From assembly GCF_023008245.1 (NCBI RefSeq), contig NZ_CP090145.1, forward strand, positions 2,108,001 through 2,172,000: a stretch of 64,000 nt of DNA, read 5' to 3'. The notes beneath the pieces are model-generated. The model saw only the letters and a program-made list of their open reading frames with translations, searched no databases and was not told where the DNA came from. The stretch's first letter is position 1; each line of letters opens with the position of its first letter. Shown piece by piece: positions 1 to 9,103 of the stretch. Made by a program: the position numbers and the translations under genes. This stretch comes from Flavobacterium sediminilitoris. GTDB taxonomy: Bacteria > Bacteroidota > Bacteroidia > Flavobacteriales > Flavobacteriaceae.

Positions 1-1
1 G

Positions 2-3000
2 TACAAACAACCCACTGCAACTCCGATTCCAAATCCTGATGTAAGCGTAGCGAATGTACAAGTGAGTTATTTTGATGGACTGGGAAGACCCATTCAGCAA
101 GTAGCGCACCAACAATCCAACTCTGGAAAGGACATTGTAACCCATATAGAATATGATGAATTTGGCAGACAAACCAAAGAATATCTGCCTTTTCCGAATC
201 AAACAGCCTCATTAAATTATGTAAATAGTACTACCACACTAACGGAATTAAATACTTTTTATAGTACTTATAATGGTGGTACTACAAATCCATATAGCGA
301 AAAAGAACTAGAAGCTTCTCCACTAAACCGAGTGTTCAAACAAGCTGCTCCAGGTGATCCTTGGGCAATGGGACAAGGCAAAGAAATAAAATTGGAATAC
401 GATACCAATCTAGCAAACGATGTACGTTCCTATCAGGCCAATGCGACATGGAATGCTGCTTTAGGCTTATACACCATTAGTATTCAAGACTTAGGCTATT
501 ATGCCCCAGCACAATTATATGTTACTATTACCAAAGATGAAAACTGGACTTCAGGAAAAAACAACACCACCGAAGAATACAAGGACAAAGAAGGACAAGT
601 GGTATTAAAACGTACTTTTAACAATAACACACCACACGAAACCTACTATATTTATGATCAATTTGGCAACCTTACTTACGTGATTCCACCATTAGCAGAA
701 GGCATTGCCAGTCAGGCTAATTTGGATAATTTAGGGTATCAATACAAATACGACCATCGCAACCGATTAGTAGAAAAGAAATTACCCGGTAAACAATGGG
801 AATTTATTATTTATGACAAACTAGATCGACCTGTAGCTACCGGACCTGCTTTTGCTCCTTTTAGTGGAGACCCAAATATAGGTTGGATGATTACTAAATA
901 TGACTTATTCAGTAGAGTTGCTTATACAGGTTGGTATAGTGCTACTTATCCTAATTCGAATGGAAGAAAGCAAATGCAAGATCTATACAACAATCAGTCT
1001 ACCATTAGTGAGTCCAAGGGAAATGAAACCATAAATTATGTTTCTACAGGATACACGAATACCACTTTCCCTACAACTGGATTCTACTTGTTAACGGTTA
1101 ATTATTATGATGATTATGCTTATCCAAATGCTCCAAATCCTGTGCCAACGCAAGTGGAGGGCCAGACTATTGCTAGCAATGTAAAAGGATTGCCAACAGG
1201 TTCGTGGACAAGAGTTTTAACTAGTGGAGGAGAATTTAAAGGGGAAACCAGCTACACCTTATACGATGATCGTTATCGACCGGTACGTGTTTATACATCT
1301 AACCATTTAGGTGGATTTACACAAGTAGATTCTAAACTGGATTGGGCTGGAAAAACCGAATATACCGTTACCACTCATAAATACGACACTAATGCTACAG
1401 TACTAACGGTTACCGATCGTTTTAGCTATTCCCCACAAGATCGTTTAACCCAACACAAACAGCAAATAAACAGTCTGCAAGAACAGCTTATTGCCCAAAA
1501 TACCTATGATGAACTAGGACAACTCATCAGTAAAAAAGTAGGTGGCACCAATGTAAGCCCAAGCGCTACAGGACTCCAAAAAGTAGATTATACCTACAAC
1601 GTGAGAGGTTGGCTGAAAAGCATTAATGATGTTAATGATATTACCACTGAAAACGATTTGTTTGCTTTTAAAATCAATTACAATGATCCTGAAAATGCCA
1701 CTGCTTTATTCAATGGTAATATTTCAGAGACTTTTTGGAAAACAGGTAATGATAATATTGCCCGAAAATACAGCTATGATTATGACCATCTAAATCGTTT
1801 AATCAATGCTACGTATAAAAAAGGAATAGCTTCACTAAACTCCTATGGAGAATCTCAAACTTACGACAAAAACGGAAACATACAATCTCTACAACGCTTT
1901 GGAGAGTTTGACGATGTAGATTATACCTTGCAAATTGACGATTTAGCATATACTTATCATACAGAAAACAAAAACCAACTCTTAAAAGTATTTGATTCTA
2001 CAAACAATCCTAGAGGCTTTAAAGACGATGGTAATGGTATTGCAGATCCTACTGATGATTACACCTACGATGCTAATGGAAATATGACAAAAGATGATAA
2101 TAAAGGCATCACAAATATTATCTATAACCATTTAAACTTACCTGTTAAAATTCAATTTGACAACGGAAATAAAATTGATTATATTTACAATGCAACAGGC
2201 ATTAAAGTAGAAAAGAAAATCACAAAAAACAATACTTTGGCAAATCAAACAACCTATTTACAAGGCGGTTTTCAATATGTAGGCACTTCGTTACAGATGT
2301 TTCCACATGCTGAAGGCTATGTAAGTGTTGTGGAAATAAACGGAGCCAACAGATACAACTATGTATTTAATTACACCGATCATTTAGGAAATATTCGTTT
2401 AAGTTATAGCACAGACCCAAGCACAAAAGCATTAGAAATACTAGAAGAAAATAATTACTACCCTTTTGGATTAAAGCATGCTAATTATAATATGAGTAGA
2501 AAAGCATATTACAAAAGTGGTGGAGATCTTGTCTTAGAAGAACCTTGCCCAAGTTGTCCTATTGATTTTAAGTATAATTATAAATACAACGGGAAAGAAT
2601 ACCAAGACGAGTTGGGGCTTAACTTTTATGACTACGGAGCACGGAATTATGACCCAGCTTTAGGTAGATGGATGAATATTGATCCACTTGCGGAGCAAAT
2701 GCGCAGACACTCTCCTTATAACTATGCTTTTAATAATCCAATGCGATTTACTGATCCTGACGGAATGGCTCCTGATGATGTTATTATTATAGGAAGCCAG
2801 TCAAAACAAGCTCTTAAACAATTGAATGCCTCAACTAGCTTAAATATAACTAGAGATAAAAAAACAGGAAAATTATCAGCAACTGGTGAAGCAAAAACTG
2901 ATGCAGATAAAGAATTATTAAATGCAATTAATGATGATGGTATAAATGTTGTACTTTTTGCAACAGATAAAAATTTTGTAAATAATAATGGACAAGAAGA

Positions 3001-3412
3001 AGCTCTTATTGGAGGAGACTTTGGAGGTAGTAAAATTGAGGAAGATGGAACTATTACTGCTTATCAAACTATTAATCCTAAACACACAAAAATAATAGAA
3101 AGTGTTACGGGTGCAGGTAAAGGAGTAATTGCACTTCATGAGGTTTTAGAAGCATATATTGGTGCAAAAGAAAACCCTGGTGCCTCTTCAAGTGATTCTA
3201 ATGCTTATGTTAATGCTCATAATAAAGCAGAGTCATTAGATTCAAGAAGAGCAAATCATAAGTATAATGTTGATCAGATTCCTACAAATGTTAATACTAA
3301 TAGTATGACTGCAACTTTAAGAGTTGATGTATCAAGAACTAGTGGTTGGGGTAGAAAAAAACTTTTCCAACAAGATAACGTAAGAGTAAAACCGAAAAGA
3401 TTTAGACAATAA
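2..3412 (+). CDS. RHS repeat protein, 5'-truncated by window edge, with HExxE C-terminal tip
   Basis: The frame is open to the first bases of the window, so the true start lies upstream; the first in-frame start codon here is a GTG at 62. YD-type repeats (YDxxGRxxxE, YDANGNMTKD, YNATGIKVEK) fill most of the protein and would form the RHS shell that encloses a C-terminal toxin. The RHS-associated core ends at about 2650-2770 with [12 protein letters not shown] and DPDGM. The variable tip follows, about 214 residues, and contains ALHEVLEAYIGA near 3134-3169. This looks like a metallopeptidase motif (HExxH) whose second His is Glu. Its function is therefore uncertain. The core DNA is clearly less AT-rich than the tip. 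The stop overlaps the next start by one base. Confidence 0.85.
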   Translation, partial: YKQPTATPIPNPDVSVANVQVSYFDGLGRPIQQVAHQQSNSGKDIVTHIEYDEFGRQTKEYLPFPNQTASLNYVNSTTTLTELNTFYSTYNGGTTNPYSEKELEASPLNRVFKQAAPGDPWAMGQGKEIKLEYDTNLANDVRSYQANATWNAALGLYTISIQDLGYYAPAQLYVTITKDENWTSGKNNTTEEYKDKEGQVVLKRTFNNNTPHETYYIYDQFGNLTYVIPPLAEGIASQANLDNLGYQYKYDHRNRLVEKKLPGKQWEFIIYDKLDRPVATGPAFAPFSGDPNIGWMITKYDLFSRVAYTGWYSATYPNSNGRKQMQDLYNNQSTISESKGNETINYVSTGYTNTTFPTTGFYLLTVNYYDDYAYPNAPNPVPTQVEGQTIASNVKGLPTGSWTRVLTSGGEFKGETSYTLYDDRYRPVRVYTSNHLGGFTQVDSKLDWAGKTEYTVTTHKYDTNATVLTVTDRFSYSPQDRLTQHKQQINSLQEQLIAQNTYDELGQLISKKVGGTNVSPSATGLQKVDYTYNVRGWLKSINDVNDITTENDLFAFKINYNDPENATALFNGNISETFWKTGNDNIARKYSYDYDHLNRLINATYKKGIASLNSYGESQTYDKNGNIQSLQRFGEFDDVDYTLQIDDLAYTYHTENKNQLLKVFDSTNNPRGFKDDGNGIADPTDDYTYDANGNMTKDDNKGITNIIYNHLNLPVKIQFDNGNKIDYIYNATGIKVEKKITKNNTLANQTTYLQGGFQYVGTSLQMFPHAEGYVSVVEINGANRYNYVFNYTDHLGNIRLSYSTDPSTKALEILEENNYYPFGLKHANYNMSRKAYYKSGGDLVLEEPCPSCPIDFKYNYKYNGKEYQDELGLNFYDYGARNYDPALGRWMNIDPLAEQMRRHSPYNYAFNNPMRFTDPDGMAPDDVIIIGSQSKQALKQLNASTSLNITRDKKTGKLSATGEAKTDADKELLNAINDDGINVVLFATDKNFVNNNGQEEALIGGDFGGSKIEEDGTITAYQTINPKHTKIIESVTGAGKGVIALHEVLEAYIGAKENPGASSSDSNAYVNAHNKAESLDSRRANHKYNVDQIPTNVNTNSMTATLRVDVSRTSGWGRKKLFQQDNVRVKPKRFRQ
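2360..2599 (+). repeat. RHS core repeat R1, copy 1
   Basis: This 240-bp segment of the main RHS core is repeated at 5090-5329 with about nine scattered substitutions, almost all at third codon positions. The coding sense (YVFNYTDHLGNIRLSYS and following) is preserved. It is the homology that would let a displaced tip recombine onto the full-length gene. Confidence 0.9.
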
Positions 3413-3795
3413 TGAAAAAATATTTTATACTTTTTTTTATAGTGTTTTTTTGGAATTTAAAGTCATATTCCCAAAAATTTGAAGTTACAAGTATTGATTC
3501 AACTTCAAATAACTTTATTATAATGGTTAAGAATCATGAAATAGAATATTTGATTTTATCTCCAAAAGTCAAAAAAAAGAAATGTTTTATTTCTAAAAAT
3601 GAGAAAATAGAAGTTGAAAAAAAATACGATTTTTTACTTACTGAAGCTACTTTTTTTGCTAAAACTGAACCCAATGTGAATAATACAATTTATGTTGATA
3701 ATAGGATAATTTGGAAAAAAGAAAATAATTTTAAAATTTATTTTTGTAAAAACCTAAAAGGGCTATATTTTCTGAGTTCTAAGAGTAAACAATAA
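3412..3795 (+). CDS. Exported small protein, candidate immunity protein for the preceding RHS tip
   Basis: This 127-residue protein starts in a TAATG overlap with the RHS gene, so the two are translationally coupled. Residues 1-21 form a Sec signal (MKKYFILFFIVFFWNLKSYS-Q), and the remainder is Lys-rich and probably beta-rich. I do not recognise the family. A small exported protein directly downstream of an RHS toxin tip is the usual place for a cognate immunity protein, and export suggests that the toxin acts outside the cytoplasm. The immunity role is inferred from position only. Confidence 0.6.
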   Translation: MKKYFILFFIVFFWNLKSYSQKFEVTSIDSTSNNFIIMVKNHEIEYLILSPKVKKKKCFISKNEKIEVEKKYDFLLTEATFFAKTEPNVNNTIYVDNRIIWKKENNFKIYFCKNLKGLYFLSSKSKQ

Positions 3796-3846
3796 AGGAT
3801 AATGTTCCAAATTTAGTGATGAGTACTTTTTTAGAAATCTATAACT

Positions 3847-4722
3847 ATGAAATACCAAGGGCAAGAACGTCAAGATGAATTGGGCTTGAATTGGGATAGT
3901 TTTAAATGGAGAAATTATGATTATGCAATAGGGAGGTTTATGAATATTGATCCTTTAAGTGAAAAATATGCTTATCAATCACATTACAACTTTTGTGAAA
4001 ATAGAGTTATTGAAGCTAGGGAGTTAGAAGGGCTTGAAGCATTTTTTATACATGGCACTCAATCTTCACCCGAAAGATGGACTGAAAATTCAGTAAATAC
4101 AATAATGCAATTAACTAATAATTCTATATCAAATACAAATTTTTCTTGGCAGAATAAAAGTAAATTAACAAATGATTCGTCTGATAGGAAAGAAGCTGCT
4201 AAATCTTTAGTAGAATATATAAGTACTAATAGAATTAAAGGAGAAGAGATTACTCTTATTGGTCATAGTCATGGTGGTAATGTAGCTATACAAGCAGCTA
4301 AAATGTATTATGAGCAAACAGGTGAAAGAATTGATGTTATAACAATTGCGACACCAACATATAATACTCCTAAAGGGGCAAAGCCATTAATGGAAGACCC
4401 AAATACACAATTAGGTTATAAAGCTATTAAGAATTTCTTAAGTTTGTTTAACACTATTGATGGTGTACAAGGAGGACTCGCTGGTAGTAATTACTTTAAT
4501 CAATTAGGAAGTCATGATGGGACATACACTAGAAACGTTGGTGTAATTGATGTCTCAGATTTTTATTCCGGGTATGAATTTTTAGACGCACATTCTTTCG
4601 ATATAGAGCATCCAAGTACAATACAAAATGCAATTAATAGCGGGGATATCAAAAGACCTGAATATCCTGGTTCAGCTGGCTCAGCAGATGATCCAAAAAA
4701 TAAAAGAGAAATTAAAAAATAA
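3847..4722 (+). CDS. Displaced RHS tip with lipase/alpha-beta hydrolase domain
   Basis: Residues 5-60 are an RHS core end (QDELGLNWDSFKWRNYDYA, GRFMNIDPLSEKYAYQS, ending RELEGLEA), so this is a displaced tip rather than a full RHS protein. The following domain begins FFIHGTQSSPERW and has the nucleophile elbow ITLIGHSHGGN, with Ser near residue 141. This fits a lipase or esterase fold, and His in DAHSFDIEH could complete a triad. The likely targets are membrane lipids, as for known lipase toxins. It has its own ATG but no signal peptide, and whether it is expressed alone or only after recombination is unknown. The next gene, a membrane protein, is the likely partner. Confidence 0.7.
   Translation: MKYQGQERQDELGLNWDSFKWRNYDYAIGRFMNIDPLSEKYAYQSHYNFCENRVIEARELEGLEAFFIHGTQSSPERWTENSVNTIMQLTNNSISNTNFSWQNKSKLTNDSSDRKEAAKSLVEYISTNRIKGEEITLIGHSHGGNVAIQAAKMYYEQTGERIDVITIATPTYNTPKGAKPLMEDPNTQLGYKAIKNFLSLFNTIDGVQGGLAGSNYFNQLGSHDGTYTRNVGVIDVSDFYSGYEFLDAHSFDIEHPSTIQNAINSGDIKRPEYPGSAGSADDPKNKREIKK
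3865..3929 (+). repeat. RHS tip linker repeat R2, copy 1
   Basis: These 65 bp are identical to 5327-5391. They encode the ERQDELGLNWDSF linker at the end of the core, just before the variable domain. Perfect identity between two different tips suggests recent duplication or gene conversion. Confidence 0.9.
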
Positions 4723-4730
4723 AAAACGTT

Positions 4731-5009
4731 ATGTCAAATAACTATTCAAAAAATAAGATAACCCTATATTTATATCTATTAAGTTGTATATTTTTTTTCT
4801 TGAGATATTTTATCTTTAACATCCCTCTAGGCTATGGTATAGGTGATATTGTTTATCTTATTTTATTTTCAATTTGGGCTCTAATATCTTTAGTGATTAC
4901 TTGGAAAAGTAAAAATAAAAAGATATTAATTACAGCTTCAATAATAAATATTGCCCTTTCAATATATACTTTATTAATGATGTTTGAGTTTAGAGGGATA
5001 GAAAAATAA
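4731..5009 (+). CDS. Small multi-pass membrane protein, candidate immunity protein
   Basis: This 92-residue protein has about three hydrophobic segments (roughly residues 12-32, 37-58 and 66-86) separated by short Lys-rich loops (SKNKKILIT). The family is not recognised. It lies 8 bp after the lipase-like tip. Small membrane proteins commonly protect against membrane-active or lipase toxins, so it is a reasonable immunity candidate, but nothing beyond position supports this. Confidence 0.5.
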   Translation: MSNNYSKNKITLYLYLLSCIFFFLRYFIFNIPLGYGIGDIVYLILFSIWALISLVITWKSKNKKILITASIINIALSIYTLLMMFEFRGIEK

Positions 5010-5052
5010 TAAACCTGATTGTGATATTTCAAATGCAGGTAAGTTTAATGTA

Positions 5053-5090
5053 AAATGTTATTAGTTTACAAGGAACACTAGATTTTAACT
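5053..5090 (+). repeat. RHS boundary repeat R3, copy 1
   Basis: This 38-bp sequence, encoding NVISLQGTLDFN in the RHS frame, is identical to 9599-9636. Here it is preceded by an in-frame TAA at 5051-5053 and continues into a long core fragment. At the other copy it ends at a TAG. The two copies mark junctions of inserted tip cassettes. Confidence 0.85.
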
Positions 5091-5329
5091 ATGTATTCAA
5101 TTACACCGACCATTTAGGGAATATTCGTTTAAGTTATAGCACAGACCCAAGCACAAAAGCATTAGAAATACTAGAAGAAAATAATTACTACCCTTTTGGC
5201 TTAAAACATGCTAATTATAACATGAGTAGAAAAGCATATTACAAAAGTGGTGGAGATCTTGTCTTAGAAGAACCTTGCCCAAGTTGTCCAATTGATTTTA
5301 AATATAATTATAAATACAACGGGAAAGAA
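5090..5329 (+). repeat. RHS core repeat R1, copy 2
   Basis: This is the second copy of the 240-bp core segment at 2360-2599. It stays open in the RHS frame from 5054, just after the TAA at 5051-5053, into the coding region that starts at 5222. The first usable ATG is at 5222, so about 55 codons of core upstream are probably untranslated. Confidence 0.9.
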
Positions 5330-6133
5330 CGTCAAGATGAATTGGGCTTGAATTGGGATAGTTTTAAATGGAGAAATTATGATTATGCAATTGGTAGATT
5401 TTTTAATATGGATAAATTAGCGGAAGATTATTCATATCAATCACCATATAATTTTGCTGAGAATAGGGTTGTAGATGGTAGAGAAATGGAAGGTTTAGAA
5501 TGGACATCAAGTACTTCAAGTGATGGAAAAACAGTAAATTTAAATCTCAATGTAAGAACTGTAAATAATAGTGTTGGTATTATATCCAATGAACAGATGG
5601 CAACTTTAGCGAATGAAAGAGCTGCTCAATTGAGCTCAAGTTTAGGAGGTTTAGATTCACAAGGAAGAACAGTTAATGTTACCGTTACTTATAGAGAAAA
5701 TGCTACTATGGTTTGGGAATATACAAATGCATTAAGTGCTAGTGGTGTTAAAGATCTTGCAGGTAAATCAGAGAGTAAAATTGCAACTGCATTAGCAATA
5801 GCTCAAGGTATAACAGACGAAGTAGGAAATACACAAGTTAATAGAACCCAGTTAAATATTGCTCATAATGAGCTTATGAAATTTGATGAAAATGGTAATG
5901 CTGTTTTTGAAAATAAAACAACAAGAGCAAATACAGCACAAACTGGTGCTCATGAAGATTTACATACTCTTGGAGGTAGACATGAAACTGATCCATTAAA
6001 TAATTCGCCTTCTAAAAAATCACAAAAAAAAGATAAAAATAATTTAATTAATGAATCAGCAACAGGAACTAATGTTTTACCTGCTCAAAGAACAGAGTTT
6101 ATCGAAAATGTAGAAAAACAACAAAACAATTGA
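5222..6133 (+). CDS. Displaced RHS tip with metzincin-like zinc protease domain
   Basis: Residues 1-75 are RHS core end (MSRKAYYKSGGDLVLEE, NGKERQDELGLN, ending DGREMEGLE). The variable domain carries HEDLHTLGGRH at residues 244-254, an exact HExxHxxGxxH zinc site typical of metzincin peptidases, with the catalytic Glu at 245. A possible Met-turn equivalent lies at NLINESATG, with Ile in place of Met. The protein would be a proteolytic toxin if joined to an RHS shell. A core fragment upstream, in frame, confirms that it is a displaced tip. The next gene overlaps its stop region and is the likely immunity gene. Confidence 0.75.
   Translation: MSRKAYYKSGGDLVLEEPCPSCPIDFKYNYKYNGKERQDELGLNWDSFKWRNYDYAIGRFFNMDKLAEDYSYQSPYNFAENRVVDGREMEGLEWTSSTSSDGKTVNLNLNVRTVNNSVGIISNEQMATLANERAAQLSSSLGGLDSQGRTVNVTVTYRENATMVWEYTNALSASGVKDLAGKSESKIATALAIAQGITDEVGNTQVNRTQLNIAHNELMKFDENGNAVFENKTTRANTAQTGAHEDLHTLGGRHETDPLNNSPSKKSQKKDKNNLINESATGTNVLPAQRTEFIENVEKQQNN
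5327..5391 (+). repeat. RHS tip linker repeat R2, copy 2
   Basis: This is an exact 65-bp match to 3865-3929. The two tips then diverge completely, one into a lipase-like domain and one into a metzincin-like domain. Confidence 0.9.
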
Positions 6134-6138
6134 TAGTT

Positions 6139-6579
6139 ATGAAAAAAATGATTTTACTTATTAACTCTTTTTTTCTGTTAAATTGCAGTGGTATACATAG
6201 AGTTTACGAAAATAACAACCTTGATTTAAATAATAAATCCACTCAATATGTTGTTGAAAAATTCGATGCTAAGGAGAATAATAAGTCGATACTGTTTTTT
6301 ACTAGTGGTTTTGAAGGTGTAAATATTAAAATTGTCAATGGCAAAAATGAAATATTAGAGGAAGATGTTGAAACAGTACATCAAATAGGTTTTGCAACTT
6401 TGAAAACAATTAATAATGATTTTCCAGTAGATGTTTTTATTTCATCAAATCAAGAAAAACTAATTACATTAAAAAAAGAAGATTTAAAAAAGAATAAATT
6501 TATTTATATAAGTAAAAATATTGAAAAGAAAAATAATTATAAAGTAGAATACTCAAATTCCGTAAAGTCTTTTTTTTAA
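6139..6579 (+). CDS. Lipoprotein, candidate immunity protein for the metzincin-like tip
   Basis: I chose the ATG at 6139, because the TTG at 6130 would add residues in front of a clean signal. The signal MKKMILLINSFFLLNC-SG ends in a lipobox with Cys at residue 16, so the mature protein should be lipid-anchored outside the cytoplasm. The mature part is about 130 residues, Lys/Asn-rich and unrecognised. It begins 5 bp after the preceding tip. A surface or periplasmic lipoprotein beside a secreted-type protease suggests an inhibitor, by position only. Confidence 0.55.
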   Translation: MKKMILLINSFFLLNCSGIHRVYENNNLDLNNKSTQYVVEKFDAKENNKSILFFTSGFEGVNIKIVNGKNEILEEDVETVHQIGFATLKTINNDFPVDVFISSNQEKLITLKKEDLKKNKFIYISKNIEKKNNYKVEYSNSVKSFF

Positions 6580-6594
6580 AATCCTCCTGTTATT

Positions 6595-7368
6595 GGTAGA
6601 TGGATGAATATTGACCCACTGGCGGAGAAAATGCGTAGACACTCTCCTTACAACTATGCTTTTGATAATCCTGTTTACTTTATAGATCCTGATGGGATGG
6701 CTCCAGAAGGAAATAATAATGATAATGTAATAACTCAAGTATCAAATACAAAAAGAATTGGAAATAAAACAATGAGAGATATTAATATTACATTAACATT
6801 AACCATTGTTAATTTAAATAACTCCGACCTTTCAAAAACCATGTTTAATAAAAAAAGCGGACAAGTAGCGGCAAGTGCTTATCAAGGAAAAGCCGAAAAT
6901 TACAATAGTGCTACAAATGAACACACTATTGACAATATAATCAATTTTACAATTGATTATAAAGTTGTTAACTCTTTAGATGATATTAGGGATGATGATC
7001 ATGTATTAATTATTGCAGATAAAGTAGATAATGATAACAATTCAAGTAAAGACGGAGAGGGTATTGCCGATTTAGGAGGAAGAGTTGCAGGGGTTAACTC
7101 TAGTACAATTAAGGATGGAACTTTTAATCACACTGCACAACATGAAATTGGACATAACCTTAATTTAAAGCATACTGAAATGAAAGACTTAATGCATCCT
7201 AAAATTAATAATCAATCAACTCTATCTCCAAAGAAGAAAGGTGATGTTATAAGGAGACAAATATCTCCATCACAAGGTAATGGTAGCTATAAAGAATCTA
7301 TTAATTACACAAAATCAAGTAAACAAGCAGCCAAAGACTTTATAAAAATTAATAATATTAAATTTTAA
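6595..7368 (+). CDS. Displaced RHS tip with second metzincin-like protease domain
   Basis: The RHS-homologous reading begins with GRW at 6595, and the first ATG is at 6604. The core end reads [18 protein letters not shown] and ends [11 protein letters not shown]. The domain contains [11 protein letters not shown] at residues 180-190 (counting from 6604). This is an HExxHxxNxxH zinc site with Asn where metzincins usually have Gly, followed by MKDLMHP, a good Met-turn. It therefore looks like an intact metzincin protease that differs from the tip at 5222. It has no signal peptide, as expected for a tip that should ride on an RHS carrier. A lipoprotein gene follows after 3 bp. Confidence 0.72.
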   Translation, partial: GRWMNIDPLAEKMRRHSPYNYAFDNPVYFIDPDGMAPEGNNNDNVITQVSNTKRIGNKTMRDINITLTLTIVNLNNSDLSKTMFNKKSGQVAASAYQGKAENYNSATNEHTIDNIINFTIDYKVVNSLDDIRDDDHVLIIADKVDNDNNSSKDGEGIADLGGRVAGVNSSTIKDGTFNHTAQHEIGHNLNLKHTEMKDLMHPKINNQSTLSPKKKGDVIRRQISPSQGNGSYKESINYTKSSKQAAKDFIKINNIKF

Positions 7369-7371
7369 CAT

Positions 7372-7914
7372 ATGAAGTGCTTATTTTGTATTCTATCTTT
7401 GATAATCTTTTTAAGTTGTACAAAGCGCGATTTGGTTTCCAATAAAGAGATCAACTTTGCCACATTTACTATCAAAGTACCTTTTAGTTGGAAAAAATAT
7501 CAGGCAAAAGGCATTGATTCAGAAATATATTATTTGATTACTCAAGAAAATGACACTATCCTTGTAGAAATAGGTAAATATATTAATGATTTTGACGATG
7601 TATTAAATGTAAGTAATTTGTCAGAATATGACAAATTAGATTCTTTAGGGTTTCCTGTTAAGGAAATGTATTTTTCGGAAACTCCTGAAATAGATAAAAA
7701 CCAAGGTGTTTTTCACAAAGAATTTTATTACTATGATACAATAAATAATAATATTGGAAAAATTAAAGAACCAAAATTTATAGGAAAAGGTGTGACAGCT
7801 ATATTATTCAAAACTCCAAATTCTGGCGAGAATGTATTAATTTCAGCAAAAAATCTTGACCTGACATCACATAAGTGCCTTCTAGATTCTTTCAAAACAA
7901 TACAGTGGAAATAG
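7372..7914 (+). CDS. Lipoprotein, candidate immunity protein
   Basis: This 180-residue protein has a lipoprotein signal MKCLFCILSLIIFLSC-TK with the lipobox Cys at residue 16. The mature part starts with FATFTIKVPFSWKKYQAKG, a pattern seen in small Bacteroidota lipoproteins of unknown function. It follows the metzincin-like tip by 3 bp and precedes another RHS core remnant, so it occupies the immunity position in the tip-immunity series. The role is inferred. Confidence 0.55.
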   Translation: MKCLFCILSLIIFLSCTKRDLVSNKEINFATFTIKVPFSWKKYQAKGIDSEIYYLITQENDTILVEIGKYINDFDDVLNVSNLSEYDKLDSLGFPVKEMYFSETPEIDKNQGVFHKEFYYYDTINNNIGKIKEPKFIGKGVTAILFKTPNSGENVLISAKNLDLTSHKCLLDSFKTIQWK

Positions 7915-7959
7915 ATGGAGAAACGGTAATGTCTCAGAATTAGTAATAGAGACTGTACC

Positions 7960-8404
7960 AGTATAAATACAACGGGAAAGAGTATTAAGATGAATTAGGT
8001 TTAAATCTATATGATTATGGTGCAAGGAATTATGATGCTGCTTTGGGTAGATGGATGAATATTGACCCGCTGGCGGAGCAAATGCGTAGACACTCTTCTT
8101 ATGGTTATGCTTTTAATAGTCCTATGGCCTTTACAGATACCGATGGAATGTGGCTAGGGAACCCGTTTAAAGGTTTTATCACTAGAGCAAAGGCGGCTGT
8201 AAAAGATTATGCTTATGCAACTGTAGCCAAAACTTATTCAACAACAAAAATCTATATTGGTCAAAAAGCAAATGAAGTAAAAAATTCTGTTCCTGATTTT
8301 TTACTCCTGATTTGAGTTCTGATTCAAATACTAGAGCAGGTGGAGGAATAATGTTTAGTAACGGGAGTGGAGGGTCTTCGGGGAATAAAAAAAATAATAA
8401 TAAA
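7960..8404 (+). pseudogene. Decayed RHS tip (in-frame stop and frameshift)
   Basis: The RHS reading KYNGKEY-stop-DELGLN starts near 7966, with TAA at 7987-7989 where related copies have Gln. It continues through [21 protein letters not shown] and [13 protein letters not shown]. The tip ([20 protein letters not shown]) then runs into TGA at about 8313-8315. In another frame the sequence continues as [14 protein letters not shown] and ends in a Ser/Gly/Asn tail at TAA 8402-8404. A base change in the T-run near 8300 would explain the shift. The open stretch 8043-8315 with a TTG start is therefore a fragment. I cannot assign a toxin activity. Confidence 0.7.
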
Positions 8405-8409
8405 TAAAA

Positions 8410-8961
8410 ATGGGAGAAATATATATAAAAAGAATAAATTTTTTAATCATATTTTTTTTCTTATCTCTTTGTTCATGTAAAAATGATAAAGTAGAAGAAG
8501 TTGTTAGTCCAAAAATTAATGAAGTCAAAAAGAATATTGAGTATACAATAGATTTTCCAGATACCTTATTAGTAAATAAAGAATACGATGGAATTATACA
8601 TTATAAAAGTCTTTTAGATACTATAATTACAACTTTTGGAGATAGTAGGCTCAATAGATATTCACGTTTTGTATTAGTGACATCGAAACATCCTAGTGTT
8701 AGTTATGAAGAATTAAAAAGTAAAGTTAAAGATACTTTTGGAGCTTTAAATAATAGAGAAATTCCTTTTTACAGAATTAAATTTAATGAACCTGGAGAGT
8801 ATTATATTGAGGGGCTTATAAATGATTTAGTTTTAATAGATACTATTAAAGATGCTAATAATAAAGATAATGGAATAGAACTTATTCAAAATGAGGAAGT
8901 TGTGATACATAAGGTTATTGTAATTGAAAAGCGATTATCTCCAAAAATATCTTCATTTTAA
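8410..8961 (+). CDS. Lipoprotein downstream of the decayed RHS tip
   Basis: This 183-residue protein has an N-terminal hydrophobic stretch ending FFFLSLCSC-KND, a lipobox. The mature part contains IDFPDTLLVNKEYDGIIHY and a beta-rich pattern resembling domains that bind or cap partners, but no known family is recognised. It starts 5 bp after the end of the frameshifted tip, so it is probably an immunity-type gene that has outlived its toxin. It remains intact, which may indicate selection to keep protection. Confidence 0.55.
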   Translation: MGEIYIKRINFLIIFFFLSLCSCKNDKVEEVVSPKINEVKKNIEYTIDFPDTLLVNKEYDGIIHYKSLLDTIITTFGDSRLNRYSRFVLVTSKHPSVSYEELKSKVKDTFGALNNREIPFYRIKFNEPGEYYIEGLINDLVLIDTIKDANNKDNGIELIQNEEVVIHKVIVIEKRLSPKISSF

Positions 8962-9048
8962 TTAAGGAACTGTTTATTCCTAATTTTATTAGTATCCCAC
9001 CCTGGTGCAAGCATCTTGTTTGTGACCACTAAGTAAATAACGAAAAAC

Positions 9049-9077
9049 AAACCACTTTGTAAAAGGAGTGGTTTTTT
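9049..9077 (+). terminator. Rho-independent terminator
   Basis: The stem AAACCACT / AGTGGTTT (9049-9056 and 9067-9074) has a 10-nt loop and is followed by T residues to 9077. It closes the lipoprotein-ended RHS cassette. Confidence 0.8.
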
Positions 9078-9103
9078 ATCATTGATTATAATATACAATA
9101 GTT

